DNA of 64,000 bases from Streptomyces sp. A3M-1-3 (GTDB lineage: Bacteria > Actinomycetota > Actinomycetes > Streptomycetales > Streptomycetaceae). The notes under the pieces are model-generated. The model did no database searches, was not told where the DNA came from, and saw only the letters and a list, made by a program, of their open reading frames with translations. Every line of letters starts with the position of its first letter. Position 1 is the first letter of the stretch. Positions 1 to 11,373 of this stretch are shown in pieces. The stretch spans positions 117,536 to 181,535 of the forward strand of contig NZ_JANAVP010000002.1 in assembly GCF_024213665.1 (NCBI RefSeq), in the 5' to 3' direction. The position numbers were made by a program, and so were the translations under genes.

Positions 1-260
1 GCGGTGGTGGGAGACGGGTGGGGCAGCCGGGCCTCGGGCAGGCCGTCCGGCCGGGTGATCAGCTCGGGCAGGTCGCCCTGCAGGGTGCCGCGCCACTTCC
101 AGCCCTGGCGCATCAGCCAGTAGACGAGCGCGACGAAGAGCAGCAGCCCGACGACCCAGCCGATGCGCGCCGCCCAGTCGGTCACCTCCGCCGACTTCTG
201 CTCGGCGGCGACGGCGGCCTCGGTCGCCCCGGCGGCCAGATTGATCAGTGCAGGTGTCAC
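1..260 (-). CDS. Membrane protein, N-terminal part (runs off window)
   Basis: The GTG start shares its last bases with the pyrC stop (GTGA overlap), so it is translationally coupled to pyrC. The visible 86 residues begin TPALINLAAG, contain one hydrophobic segment (about residues 35-53, IGWVVGLLLFVALVYWLM), then a basic, polar stretch. The C-terminus lies outside the window. It sits in the pyrimidine operon after pyrC, where streptomycetes carry a small membrane protein of unknown function before carA. Role unknown; the position suggests co-regulation with pyrimidine synthesis, not necessarily a catalytic role. Confidence 0.75.
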   Translation of the reverse strand, partial: MTPALINLAAGATEAAVAAEQKSAEVTDWAARIGWVVGLLLFVALVYWLMRQGWKWRGTLQGDLPELITRPDGLPEARLPHPSPTT

Positions 261-1543
261 GCCAGCTTCCCGTCCACGACCGTTGCCCGGCCCCGCAGGA
301 AGGTGTGGGTGACGCGTCCCGGCAGCTCACGGCCCTCGTAGGGGGTGTTGCGGCTGCGGGAGGCGAAGCCCGCGGGGTCCACGACTCCACGGTATGCCGG
401 ATCGACGAGGGTGAGGTTGGCGGGCTCACCAGCCGAGACGGGCCGTCCGTGGCCGTCCAGCCGGCCGATGGCGGCCGGGCGGAAGGACATCCGGTCGGCG
501 ACGCCCGCCCAGTCGATCAGGCCGGTCTCGACCATCGTCTGCTGGACGACGGAGAGCGCGGTCTCCAGGCCCACCATGCCCATGGCGGCCGCGGCCCACT
601 CGCAGTCCTTGTCCTCGTGCGGATGCGGGGCGTGGTCGGTGGCGACGCAGTCGATGGTGCCGTCGGCGAGGGCCTCGCGCAGGGCCATGACGTCGGTCTC
701 GGTGCGCAGCGGCGGGTTCACCTTGTAGACCGGGTTGTACGAGCGGACGAGCTCGTCGGTCAGCAGCAGGTGATGCGGGGTCACCTCGGCGGTGACGTTC
801 CAGCCCTTGGACTTGGCCCAGCGGACGATCTCGACCGAGCCGGCCGTGGAGAGGTGGCAGATGTGCACGCGGGAGCCGACGTGCGCGGCGAGGAGGACAT
901 CGCGGGCGATGATCGACTCCTCGGCGACGGCCGGCCAGCCGCCCAGCCCCAGCTCGGCCGAGACGATGCCCTCGTTCATCTGGGCGCCCTCGGTGAGGCG
1001 GGGCTCCTGGGCGTGCTGGGCGACGACACCGTCGAACGCCTTCACGTACTCCAGGGCGCGCCGCATGATCACCGCGTCGTCGACGCACTTGCCGTCGTCG
1101 GAGAAGACCTTCACGCCCGCGGCGGAGTCGTGCATGGCACCGAGCTCGGCGAGCTGCTTGCCCTCCAGGCCCACGGTGACCGCGCCGACCGGCTGGACAT
1201 CGCAGTAGCCGGACTCCCTGCCGAGCCGCCAGACCTGCTCGACGACGCCGGCGGTGTCGGCGACAGGGAAGGTGTTGGCCATGGCGTGCACGGCGGTGTA
1301 GCCGCCGACCGCGGCCGCCTTCGTACCGGTCAGGACCGTCTCGGAGTCCTCGCGGCCGGGCTCGCGCAGGTGGGTGTGCAGGTCGACGAGGCCGGGCAGC
1401 AGGATCTGGCCGTCGGCCTCGACCACGGTGGCGTCGCCCGCCTCGAGACCCGCACCGACCTGGGCAATGGTCTCGCCGTCGATCAGGACGTCCTGCGGCT
1501 CGCCGCCGAGGACCTTCGCGCCGCGGATAAGGATCTTGCTCAT
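257..1543 (-). CDS. pyrC: Dihydroorotase
   Basis: 428 residues, normal for the class I/type II amidohydrolase dihydroorotases. Catalyses the reversible cyclisation of carbamoyl-aspartate to dihydroorotate, the third step of pyrimidine synthesis. The metal-binding signature DLHTHLREPG (H56, H58) is present, as is the distal VATDHAPHPHEDK segment carrying the catalytic Asp. The ATG start lies two bases after the pyrB stop, and the stop overlaps the next start, so it is the third gene of pyrR-pyrB-pyrC. Expression is expected to follow PyrR control of the operon. Confidence 0.97.
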   Translation of the reverse strand: MSKILIRGAKVLGGEPQDVLIDGETIAQVGAGLEAGDATVVEADGQILLPGLVDLHTHLREPGREDSETVLTGTKAAAVGGYTAVHAMANTFPVADTAGVVEQVWRLGRESGYCDVQPVGAVTVGLEGKQLAELGAMHDSAAGVKVFSDDGKCVDDAVIMRRALEYVKAFDGVVAQHAQEPRLTEGAQMNEGIVSAELGLGGWPAVAEESIIARDVLLAAHVGSRVHICHLSTAGSVEIVRWAKSKGWNVTAEVTPHHLLLTDELVRSYNPVYKVNPPLRTETDVMALREALADGTIDCVATDHAPHPHEDKDCEWAAAAMGMVGLETALSVVQQTMVETGLIDWAGVADRMSFRPAAIGRLDGHGRPVSAGEPANLTLVDPAYRGVVDPAGFASRSRNTPYEGRELPGRVTHTFLRGRATVVDGKLA

Positions 1544-1545
1544 GG

Positions 1546-2583
1546 TTACTTGTTCTCCTCGGTATCCAGGGGCGGGCGCGTAGCGCCTCCGTCAAGGGTG
1601 GTGGCGGGCAACGGGCGGGAACTGATGGTGGTGACGGCGGGTTCGGCGCCGCCGAGCAGCAGGTACAGGACAGCCATGCGGATGCTGACGCCGTTGGCGA
1701 CCTGCTCGACGGCCGTACAGCGGTCGGAGTCCGCCACCTCGGCGGTGATCTCCATGCCGCGGTTCATCGGGCCGGGGTGCATCACGATCGCGTGCTCGGG
1801 CATCCGCGCCATACGGTCGCCGTTCAGACCGTAGCGGCGGGAGTACTCGCGCTCGGTCGGGAAGAAGGCGGCGTTCATCCGTTCGCGCTGTACACGGAGC
1901 ATCATCACCGCGTCGGACTTCGGCAGCACCTCGTCGAGGTCGTAGCTGACCTCGCACGGCCAGTGCTCCACGCCGATCGGCACCAGCGTGGGCGGCGCGA
2001 CCAGGGTGACCTGAGCGCCGAGCGTGTGCAGCAGCAGGACGTTGGAGCGGGCGACCCGGCTGTGCAGGACGTCGCCGACGACGGTGATCCGGCGGCCGTC
2101 CAGGTCACGGCCGAGACCGGCGTCCGGGCCGACGAGGCGTCGGCGCATGGTGAAGGCGTCGAGCAGGGCCTGGGTGGGGTGCTCGTGCGTGCCGTCACCG
2201 GCGTTGACGACCGCGCCGTCGATCCAGCCGGAGGTGGCGAGCCGGTAGGGGGCACCGGAGGCGCCGTGGCGGATGACGACGGCGTCCGCGCCCATCGCCT
2301 CCAGGGTCAGCGCGGTGTCCTTGAGCGACTCGCCCTTGGAGACGGACGAGCCCTTCGCGGAGAAGTTGATGACGTCGGCGGAGAGGCGCTTGGCGGCGGC
2401 CTCGAAGGAGATGCGCGTACGGGTCGAGTCCTCGAAGAAGAGGTTGACGACGGTACGGCCGCGCAGGGTCGGCAGTTTCTTGATCGGCCGGTCGGCCACC
2501 CGGGCCATTTCCTCTGCGGTGTCGAGGATGAGGACGGCGTCGTCGCGGGTGAGGTCGGCGGCCGAGATGAGGTGGCGCTTCAT
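1546..2583 (-). CDS. pyrB: Aspartate carbamoyltransferase catalytic chain
   Basis: 345 residues from ATG ([12 protein letters not shown]). Condenses carbamoyl phosphate and aspartate in the second committed step of pyrimidine synthesis. The carbamoyl-phosphate loop [12 protein letters not shown] (S53-R57), the [10 protein letters not shown] motif and the [12 protein letters not shown] aspartate-binding segment are all visible. The reading frame stays open far upstream into pyrR, but homology begins at this methionine. No regulatory pyrI gene is nearby. The pyrR-pyrB gap is 97 bp, with pyrC 2 bp downstream. Confidence 0.97.
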   Translation of the reverse strand: MKRHLISAADLTRDDAVLILDTAEEMARVADRPIKKLPTLRGRTVVNLFFEDSTRTRISFEAAAKRLSADVINFSAKGSSVSKGESLKDTALTLEAMGADAVVIRHGASGAPYRLATSGWIDGAVVNAGDGTHEHPTQALLDAFTMRRRLVGPDAGLGRDLDGRRITVVGDVLHSRVARSNVLLLHTLGAQVTLVAPPTLVPIGVEHWPCEVSYDLDEVLPKSDAVMMLRVQRERMNAAFFPTEREYSRRYGLNGDRMARMPEHAIVMHPGPMNRGMEITAEVADSDRCTAVEQVANGVSIRMAVLYLLLGGAEPAVTTISSRPLPATTLDGGATRPPLDTEENK

Positions 2584-2680
2584 CTGGGAGTGCTCCGGGG
2601 GTGAGGAGGGCGCAGGCATGCGGTCGGGCGGGCAGGCAGGCCGTACGCACCTGGATCGGCAGGGGCGTACGCGGCAGTTG

Positions 2681-3256
2681 CTACTGCTCGCCGGCCGGGG
2701 CGGTCTGCTGGACACCGAGCAGCACGGCGTCGCGGCCGTCCTCCTCGGCAAGCTGGACCCTGACCGTCTCCCGCAACGACGTGGGGAGGTTCTTGCCGAC
2801 GTAGTCGGCGCGGATCGGAAGTTCGCGGTGGCCGCGGTCGACGAGGACCGCGAGCTGCACAGCGCGGGGCCGGCCGATGTCGCCGAGGGCGTCCAGCGCG
2901 GCGCGGATGGTGCGGCCGGAGAAGAGCACGTCGTCGACGAGGACGACCAGGCGTCCGTCGACGCCGTCACCGGGGATCTCGGTGCGGCCCAGCGTGCGGG
3001 CAGGGCGAAGCCGCAGGTCATCGCGGTACATGGTGATGTCGAGGGAGCCGACGGGAATCTTCCGGCCGGTGATCTCTTCGAGCTTGGCGGCGATCCGGCC
3101 GGCCAGGAACACACCGCGGGTCGGAATGCCGAGGAGCACCACGTCGTCGGCGCCCTTGGCGCGTTCGACGATCTCGTGGGCGATGCGGGTCAGTACCCGC
3201 GCGATGTCGGGGCCCTCGAGAACAGGGCGCGCCGCATCAGTATTGATGGCGTCCAT
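2681..3256 (-). CDS. pyrR: PyrR bifunctional regulator / uracil phosphoribosyltransferase
   Basis: 191 residues, ATG start preceded by a strong GAAGGAGGT ribosome site. PyrR proteins bind pyr mRNA in a UMP-dependent way and usually retain uracil phosphoribosyltransferase activity. The PRPP-binding motif [13 protein letters not shown] is at about residues 104-116, and the family segment [13 protein letters not shown] near 42-54. First gene of the operon. A loop matching the PyrR RNA consensus lies just upstream of its ribosome site (3275-3292), so autogenous translational control is likely. Confidence 0.96.
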   Translation of the reverse strand: MDAINTDAARPVLEGPDIARVLTRIAHEIVERAKGADDVVLLGIPTRGVFLAGRIAAKLEEITGRKIPVGSLDITMYRDDLRLRPARTLGRTEIPGDGVDGRLVVLVDDVLFSGRTIRAALDALGDIGRPRAVQLAVLVDRGHRELPIRADYVGKNLPTSLRETVRVQLAEEDGRDAVLLGVQQTAPAGEQ

Positions 3257-3274
3257 ACGAAACGGACCTCCTTC

Positions 3275-3292
3275 TCCGCCTCACGGGACGGA
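3275..3292 (-). promoter_or_regulatory. Putative PyrR-binding RNA loop in pyrR leader
   Basis: On the minus strand the leader reads TCCGTCCCGTGAGGCGGA, ending 3 bases before the AGGAGGT ribosome site of pyrR. The core TCCCGTGAGGC fits the PyrR recognition pattern UCCNGNGAGGY described for Bacillus pyr attenuators, flanked by a short TCCG/CGGA stem. There is no room for a terminator between loop and start codon. I infer that PyrR-UMP stabilises the hairpin and hides the ribosome site (translational repression), not transcription attenuation. Confidence 0.65.
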
Positions 3293-3387
3293 CCTTAAAG
3301 GACGTCGGATTTACGCCACCCACGGTACCAGGGGCTTGCGCGGGACCTCCGGGCGCCCCTCGAAAGGCGCGGTCGTGAGCATTCGGC

Positions 3388-3430
3388 TTGACGCAGCCAA
3401 GTAACGCTGCGTAACCTCACAGTGAGTTAC
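3388..3430 (+). promoter_or_regulatory. bldD promoter with overlapping BldD-like operator
   Basis: A -35-like TTGACG (3388-3393) is followed after 18 bases by TAACCT (3412-3417). An imperfect inverted repeat GTAACCTCAC-a-GTGAGTTAC (3411-3430) covers the -10 and probable start. Read on the minus strand, 3416-3430 (GTAACTCACTGTGAG) fits the BldD box NTNACNCWGNGTNAN with one mismatch. BldD is known to repress its own gene, so this is the expected autoregulatory operator. Start-site position is inferred. Confidence 0.6.
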
Positions 3431-3476
3431 CAGCCGCGCGGCGCAGCCGCATGTTGTCACAGCGTCCGGGAGCGTT

Positions 3477-3977
3477 ATGTCCAGCGAATACGCCAAGCAG
3501 CTCGGGGCCAAGCTCCGCGCCATCCGCACCCAGCAGGGCCTTTCCCTCCACGGTGTCGAGGAGAAGTCCCAGGGCCGTTGGAAGGCCGTGGTGGTCGGCT
3601 CGTACGAGCGCGGCGACCGTGCCGTGACCGTGCAGCGTCTCGCCGAGCTGGCGGACTTCTACGGGGTGCCGGTGCAGGAACTGCTGCCGGGCACCACACC
3701 GGGCGGCGCCGCCGAGCCGCCGCCGAAGCTCGTCCTGGACCTGGAGCGCCTCGCCCACGTCCCGCAGGAGAAGGCGGGCCCCCTCCAGCGGTACGCCGCG
3801 ACGATCCAGAGCCAGCGCGGCGACTACAACGGCAAGGTGCTGTCGATCCGCCAGGACGACCTGCGCACGCTTGCCGTGATCTACGACCAGTCGCCGTCGG
3901 TCCTGACCGAGCAGCTGATCAGCTGGGGCGTCCTGGACGCGGACGCGCGGCGGGCCGTGGCCCACGACGACGTCTGA
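3477..3977 (+). CDS. bldD: Developmental master repressor BldD
   Basis: 166 residues. An N-terminal XRE-type helix-turn-helix (about 7-70, KLRAIRTQQGLSLHGVEEKS onward) is joined to a C-terminal c-di-GMP-binding domain. The bipartite effector signature RGD-X8-RQDD is intact at R114-D116 and R125-D128, the residues known in the S. coelicolor protein. A tetramer of c-di-GMP dimerises BldD, which then represses sporulation genes during vegetative growth. Transcribed divergently from pyrR with its own operator upstream and a strong hairpin downstream. Confidence 0.98.
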   Translation: MSSEYAKQLGAKLRAIRTQQGLSLHGVEEKSQGRWKAVVVGSYERGDRAVTVQRLAELADFYGVPVQELLPGTTPGGAAEPPPKLVLDLERLAHVPQEKAGPLQRYAATIQSQRGDYNGKVLSIRQDDLRTLAVIYDQSPSVLTEQLISWGVLDADARRAVAHDDV

Positions 3978-3995
3978 CCGAACTGCAGAAACGTG

Positions 3996-4039
3996 CCGCC
4001 GGGACCGGCGAAGCCTTGTGGCTCCACCGGTCCCGGCGG
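3996..4039 (+). terminator. bldD terminator hairpin
   Basis: 13-bp perfect stem (CCGCCGGGACCGG with its complement) and 18-nt loop starting 19 bp after the bldD stop. It is followed by TCTTTG, a weak U-rich tail, as is common in Streptomyces. Confidence 0.8.
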
Positions 4040-4443
4040 TCTTTGCACCTGCGCGCCTGCGCCACCGCTCCCCTGCCTCCAAGCGAGCCCGCTCCGGGCA
4101 GTGGGCCCCACGGGCCGGCGGGCCGCCTGACGGCGCGAAGCTGCCACGCACGGACGGCAGGAGACCCGCAGCGCGAGCGCCCCGGGTGGTACGCCCCACG
4201 GGCCGGCAGGTGCCGACTTGACGGCGCGAAGCTGCCGCGCAGAGACGGCAGCTTGGCCCGCACGCGTGCGCTGCGGGCCCTTCGTACGGCCGGTGCGGCG
4301 TGGTCCAGGCCGGCAGCCCCCAGGCCCTGGTGCTCGGCAGCGAGGGGCGAGGGCGGCCGACACGGCGCCGCGACCGGCCGGGCCCGGCGACCGGCTCGTG
4401 AGAAGGCCGTCGCGGCGCCGCGACGGCCGGGCCGCGACAGCGA
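4040..4443. other. Intergenic stretch between bldD and nusB
   Basis: The convergent bldD-nusB gap (3978-4523) contains no convincing gene. Open frames here have no recognisable start signals or domains, and translate repeated low-complexity Arg/Ala/Pro. It holds two copies of a hairpin-forming repeat (4105-4251) and ends in the nusB-side terminator. Confidence 0.6.
4105..4251. repeat. Two-copy hairpin-bearing direct repeat
   Basis: Copy 1 (4105-4160) and copy 2 (4193-4251) share GCCCCACGGGCCGGC, then TGACGGCGCGAAGCTGCC and GACGGCAG. In copy 2 the end forms a perfect 9-bp hairpin, AAGCTGCCG (4229-4237), 8-nt loop, CGGCAGCTT (4246-4254). Copy 1 retains only part of that stem. No transposase or coding function is visible; it behaves like a short extragenic palindromic element. 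Confidence 0.6.
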
Positions 4444-4472
4444 AGGGCCCGCGGCGCGACGCCGCGGGCCCT
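4444..4472 (-). terminator. nusB-side terminator
   Basis: Perfect 13-bp stem AGGGCCCGCGGCG with a 3-nt loop, 51 bp beyond the nusB stop in the direction of its transcription. Being symmetrical it may also stop transcription from bldD. Confidence 0.75.
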
Positions 4473-4523
4473 GTGCCGCTGAACCTCGCCGGAGGCCAGC
4501 CGTCGCTGAACCCCGCCGGGAGG

Positions 4524-4952
4524 CTAGCCGCGGCGCAGGCTCGGCTTGAGGTCCTTGAAGCGGCCCAGCAGGCCGTTCACGAACGCCGGGGAGTCGTCGG
4601 TCGAGAACTCCTTGGCGAGCTGCACGGCCTCGTCGATCACCACCGCGTCGGGGGTCTCGTCGACCCACACCAGCTCGTACGCCCCGAGCCGGATGATGTT
4701 GCGGTCCACGACCGGCATCCGGTCGAGCGACCAGTCCACCGAGTAGGTGGCGATCAGGTCGTCGATCCGGTCCGCGTAGTCCGCGTACCCCTCGACGAGC
4801 TGCATCGTGTACTCGTTGACCGGCGGCTGCCGGTCGTCCGTCCGGGCATGGCGGATCCAGTCCGCGAGGACCGTCTGCACGGACTCACCGCGCTGGTCGG
4901 CCTCGAAGAGGATCTGGAAGGCGCGCTTGCGAGCCTTGTTCCGGGCAGCCAC
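4524..4952 (-). CDS. nusB: Transcription antitermination factor NusB
   Basis: 142 residues beginning MAARNKARKRAFQILFEAD, the typical NusB N-terminus with its basic RNA-binding residues. The C-terminal half carries NIIRLGAYEL and VVIDEAVQLAKEFS. Binds boxA RNA with S10 (NusE) during rRNA transcription. It follows efp at a 2-bp spacing on the same strand, so the two are co-transcribed translation/transcription genes. Length and composition are normal. Confidence 0.97.
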   Translation of the reverse strand: MAARNKARKRAFQILFEADQRGESVQTVLADWIRHARTDDRQPPVNEYTMQLVEGYADYADRIDDLIATYSVDWSLDRMPVVDRNIIRLGAYELVWVDETPDAVVIDEAVQLAKEFSTDDSPAFVNGLLGRFKDLKPSLRRG

Positions 4953-4954
4953 GG

Positions 4955-5521
4955 TTAGCTGTTCACCCGGCCGAGGTACTCACCGGTGCGGGTGTCGACC
5001 TTGATCTTCTCGCCCGTCGTGATGAACAGCGGGACGCCGATCTCGTAGCCGGTCTCGAGCGTGGCGGGCTTGCTGCCGCCCGTCGAGCGGTCGCCTTGGA
5101 CGCCCGGCTCGGTGTGCTGGATGACCAGCTCCACGGCGGCCGGAAGCTCGACGTAGAGCACCTCGCCCTCGTGGGTGGCGACGCTGGCGGTGAAGCCCTC
5201 GATCAGGAAGTTGGCGGCGCTGCCGACGGACTTGCGGTCCACCATCAGCTGGTCATACGTCTGCATGTCCATGAAGACGAAGTATTCGCCGTCCATGTAC
5301 GAGAACTGCATGTCTCGACGGTCGACGGTGGCCGTCTCGACCTTCACACCGGCGTTGAACGTCTTGTCGACGACCTTGCCGGAGAGCACGTTCTTGAGCT
5401 TGGTGCGCACGAAGGCAGGGCCCTTGCCGGGCTTGACGTGCTGGAACTCGACGACGGACCAGAGCTGGCCCCCGTCGAGCTTGAGCACCATGCCGTTCTT
5501 GAGGTCGTTCGTGGAAGCCAC
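4955..5521 (-). CDS. efp: Elongation factor P
   Basis: 188 residues from GTG ([14 protein letters not shown]), chosen because AGGAGA lies upstream and the family starts here, although the frame extends further. EF-P stimulates peptide-bond formation at polyproline stalls. The tip loop reads KPGKGPAF with PGKGP at 31-35. This palindromic proline-flanked lysine defines the actinobacterial subfamily reported to work without lysine modification, and no epmA or ymfI-like modifier is nearby. Three OB-like domains fit the length. Confidence 0.97.
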   Translation of the reverse strand: MASTNDLKNGMVLKLDGGQLWSVVEFQHVKPGKGPAFVRTKLKNVLSGKVVDKTFNAGVKVETATVDRRDMQFSYMDGEYFVFMDMQTYDQLMVDRKSVGSAANFLIEGFTASVATHEGEVLYVELPAAVELVIQHTEPGVQGDRSTGGSKPATLETGYEIGVPLFITTGEKIKVDTRTGEYLGRVNS

Positions 5522-5573
5522 GGTTGCGGAATCTCCTGGACTGAAGCTGGCGGGACCACGGCGCGCGCTCGTG

Positions 5574-6680
5574 CTAGAGAGCGAGCAGTTCCTTGGTCGT
5601 GATGGTGAGTAGCTCGGGTCCGCCGTCCGCCTCGGGGCGTACGACGAGCGTGTCATCGATCCGGACTCCGCCCCGGCCCGGGAGGTGAACCCCCGGTTCG
5701 ACGGTGACCGGCACACAAGCGTCCAGTTTACCCATGGCAGAAGGTGCCAACTGCGGGTCCTCGTCGATTTCGAGTCCTACACCGTGTCCGGTCGAGGGTG
5801 CGAGCCGTTCTCCGTGGCCCGCGGAGTCGAGCACCTGACGGGCCGCACGGTCCACATCACGGTATGCGGCGCCCGGCGCCAGGGCCTCGCGGCCGGCCCG
5901 CTGAGCGGCGAAGACGACGTCGTACAGCTCGATCTGCCAGTCCGCGGGGGTCGTGCCGATGACGAACGTACGGCCGATCTCGCACCGGTACCCGCGGTAA
6001 TTGGCACCGAGGCAGACCGAGAGGAAGTCGCCCTCCTCGACGCGCCGGTCGGACGGCCGGTGGCCGCCGCGGCCCGAGTTCGGCCCGGTCGCGACGGAGG
6101 TCGGGAAGGCCGGACCGTCCGCGCCGTGGTCGACGAGCCGGCGCTCCAGCTCCAGCGCCAGATGGCGCTCGGTGCGGCCCACCAGGATGGATTCGAGCAG
6201 CTCGCTCAGGGCCTGGTCGCTGATCTCGGCCGCGATGCGGAGGCAGGCGATCTCCTCCTCGTCCTTGATGATCCGCTGCTGTTCGACCGCCTGACCGAGA
6301 TCGGCGAGCCGCAGCCGGGGCGCCACCGAGCCGAGCGCGTGGTAACGCGCGACGGTCAGGTGGTGCTCCTCCACGGCGAGGGACTCGGCTCCGGTGGCGG
6401 CGGCCGTGTCCGCGCCCGCGACCGCCGGGTCCCCGTCCGGTGCGGGCAGGACGGTGAGCCGCAGCTGCTCGTCGAGCCGGCCTTCGGACGGGTCACCCGT
6501 CGGCGTACCGGCGCAGAGCAGGACGTCCTCGGCCGGGCCGACGAGCAGTACGGCCCCGTGCGGCGAGGCGCCCGCGAGGTAGCGGACGTTCGCGGGGCGG
6601 GAGATCAGTGCGGCTGTACTGCCGGCGGCGGCGCAACGGTCGCGCAGCTGGCCGCGGCGGGCCGCGTACACCTCTGACAT
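5574..6680 (-). CDS. M24 family (Xaa-Pro aminopeptidase-like) protein with altered metal site
   Basis: 368 residues with a creatinase-like N-terminal domain (1-130) and a pita-bread C-terminal domain (135-365). Family metal ligands are Asp, Asp, His, Glu, Glu. Here the aligned positions are C223 ([10 protein letters not shown] instead of DFGA..GY), E234 (CEIGRT instead of SDITRT), H299 (STGHGVGLE), E328 (VTVEPGVH) and D342 (RIDDT instead of RIED). Three of five ligands therefore differ. It may still bind a metal, or be a non-peptidase relative. Lies 52 bp upstream of efp on the same strand. Confidence 0.85.
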   Translation of the reverse strand: MSEVYAARRGQLRDRCAAAGSTAALISRPANVRYLAGASPHGAVLLVGPAEDVLLCAGTPTGDPSEGRLDEQLRLTVLPAPDGDPAVAGADTAAATGAESLAVEEHHLTVARYHALGSVAPRLRLADLGQAVEQQRIIKDEEEIACLRIAAEISDQALSELLESILVGRTERHLALELERRLVDHGADGPAFPTSVATGPNSGRGGHRPSDRRVEEGDFLSVCLGANYRGYRCEIGRTFVIGTTPADWQIELYDVVFAAQRAGREALAPGAAYRDVDRAARQVLDSAGHGERLAPSTGHGVGLEIDEDPQLAPSAMGKLDACVPVTVEPGVHLPGRGGVRIDDTLVVRPEADGGPELLTITTKELLAL

Positions 6681-6765
6681 GTGACGAGCCTACGAGCCCC
6701 GGCCGGAACCGGCCCGGTCAGCGCGTCCGGACGGGCGGCGGGGCGGCCCGCGCGGCGGCCCCGGC

Positions 6766-7758
6766 TTACCAGCTGGGCGGGGAGGCGATGGCTCGGGCGA
6801 GGACGTCGTCGAGCACCCGGGCGGTGGTCTCGACGTCGTACTTCGAGTTATCGATGATCGGCAGCCCCGAGCCGTACCACCCGGCCATCCGGCCGTGGAT
6901 ACGGGCGACCTCCTCGTCGCTGAGGCGCCGGTTGCCGCTGCGCTCGGCGTTGCGCTCGAGGACGATCTCCAGGCCGGGGAGGAGGACGACGGGCAGCAGG
7001 CCCGGACCGACATGGCGCTTCCAGCCGCCGAGTCCGACGACCGGGCGGTCCGGGAAGACCGCGTCGTCGAGGATGCAGGAGATCCCGTTGGCCAGGAAGT
7101 TCCGGGCGGCGAAGCCGCAGGTGCGGCGGGCCAGCCGGTACTGCGCCTCGGAATGGTCGTTCCAGCCGGCCTGCGGGTCGGCGAAGCCGGAGCAGACCCA
7201 TTCACGGACGTCGTCGAGGCTGATGTGGGCGGTCGGAACCTGGCGGCTCCTGGCCCAGTGCTTGGCGACCGTGGTCTTGCCGGCTCCGGCGGGACCGATC
7301 AGCAGGACCGCGAGCATGGTCCCCCCGGTGTCGGCGTGCGTGGGCCCGGCAGGCGCGGCGGGTATGGGTACGGGACCGCCTGGCGGCAACGGAATATGCC
7401 CGGTGGTGTCCCGGCCCGGAGACGCGGCGGAAGCGTGCGGAACGGACCGGCCCCACCCAGGCGCGGCCGGACCCTGCGGATGGCCCGAGGACGCCGGCCC
7501 CTGCGCCGAAGGCGGCCCCGGGTGGTGACCTGCGGGCGGGCCTTGCGGCACGGGCAGGCGCGAGTCTCGACCCGCGGGCGGCGGCCCCTGCGGCGCGGGC
7601 GGCCCCGGGTGGTGGCCTGCGGGCGGCGGCCCCTGCGGCGCGAGCCGGCTCGGGTGGTGGGACGGGGGCTGCGGGCCCTGCGGGCTGGGCCATTCTGCGG
7701 GCTTGCTCTGCCCCTGGCCGTGGGGTGGTGGCAGCGGAGCCCCCACTGCTTGCTGCAT
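6766..7758 (-). CDS. P-loop ATPase/kinase-like protein with proline-rich N-terminus
   Basis: 330 residues from ATG 7758 (MQQAVGAPLPPP), preceded by a GGAGTGG-like site; the frame continues upstream without homology. Residues 1-150 are a low-complexity Pro/Gly/His segment with repeats such as QGPPPAGHHPGPP. Residues 160-320 form a zeta-toxin/kinase-type P-loop domain: LLIGPAGAGKTTVAKHWA (Walker A), a DD pair in ISLDDVREW, and LERNAERSGNRRLSDEEVAR resembling a lid. Likely phosphorylates a small molecule or nucleotide; substrate unknown. Separate from the aro genes by a hairpin at 7849-7880. Confidence 0.8.
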   Translation of the reverse strand: MQQAVGAPLPPPHGQGQSKPAEWPSPQGPQPPSHHPSRLAPQGPPPAGHHPGPPAPQGPPPAGRDSRLPVPQGPPAGHHPGPPSAQGPASSGHPQGPAAPGWGRSVPHASAASPGRDTTGHIPLPPGGPVPIPAAPAGPTHADTGGTMLAVLLIGPAGAGKTTVAKHWARSRQVPTAHISLDDVREWVCSGFADPQAGWNDHSEAQYRLARRTCGFAARNFLANGISCILDDAVFPDRPVVGLGGWKRHVGPGLLPVVLLPGLEIVLERNAERSGNRRLSDEEVARIHGRMAGWYGSGLPIIDNSKYDVETTARVLDDVLARAIASPPSW

Positions 7759-7848
7759 CCGGTGCCACTCCGTCTCGTACAGGCAACTGGCGCTGACAGG
7801 GCAGGTCTTCCCCCATGGGCACCCTGCGCCTGCTACCGAACGGTATCT

Positions 7849-7880
7849 CCCCCGCCCGCCGTTCAGTGAACGGGCGGGGA
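7849..7880 (-). terminator. aro operon terminator
   Basis: CCCCGCCC pairs with GGGCGGGG around an inner GTTC-agt-GAAC stem with a 3-nt bulge, 18 bp past the aroQ stop. A small palindrome TACCGAACGGTA (7834-7845) lies between it and the next gene and could be part of that gene's promoter region. Confidence 0.6.
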
Positions 7881-7897
7881 AGCGCAATGGTGCCCGG

Positions 7898-11164
<3,267 letters not shown>

Positions 11165-11373
11165 CGGTGCTCCTCATGTTCGCGCCTGGAACTGCGACGA
11201 CGCGACCGGGTGCGCGGCCCTGGCCCGCCACCACTGATCCTCCCACGTCCGGGCCCATGTCCCGGCCGCCGGTCCAGCAATCGGACGCCGGTGGACCCCG
11301 CCGGGTCAGCCGGAGTCGCCGTCGCGGCGCACGGCGAGCCTGCGCGAACGCCGGAGATCTTGGCGCCGATGGT

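Noticed and set aside
2584..2680. A second PyrR-type loop between pyrR and pyrB
   Set aside because: Looked for UCCNGNGAGGY in the 97-bp gap on the minus strand and found no match.
3978..4523. Frames between bldD and nusB, up to 375 codons
   Set aside because: Extremely biased translations crossing two hairpin repeats and two terminators; no start signals or homology.
11165..11373. A possible gene between aroC and aroE
   Set aside because: The 209-bp gap shows no frame with start, ribosome site and coding character; it may be where other streptomycetes carry an extra gene, but nothing is left to support that here.
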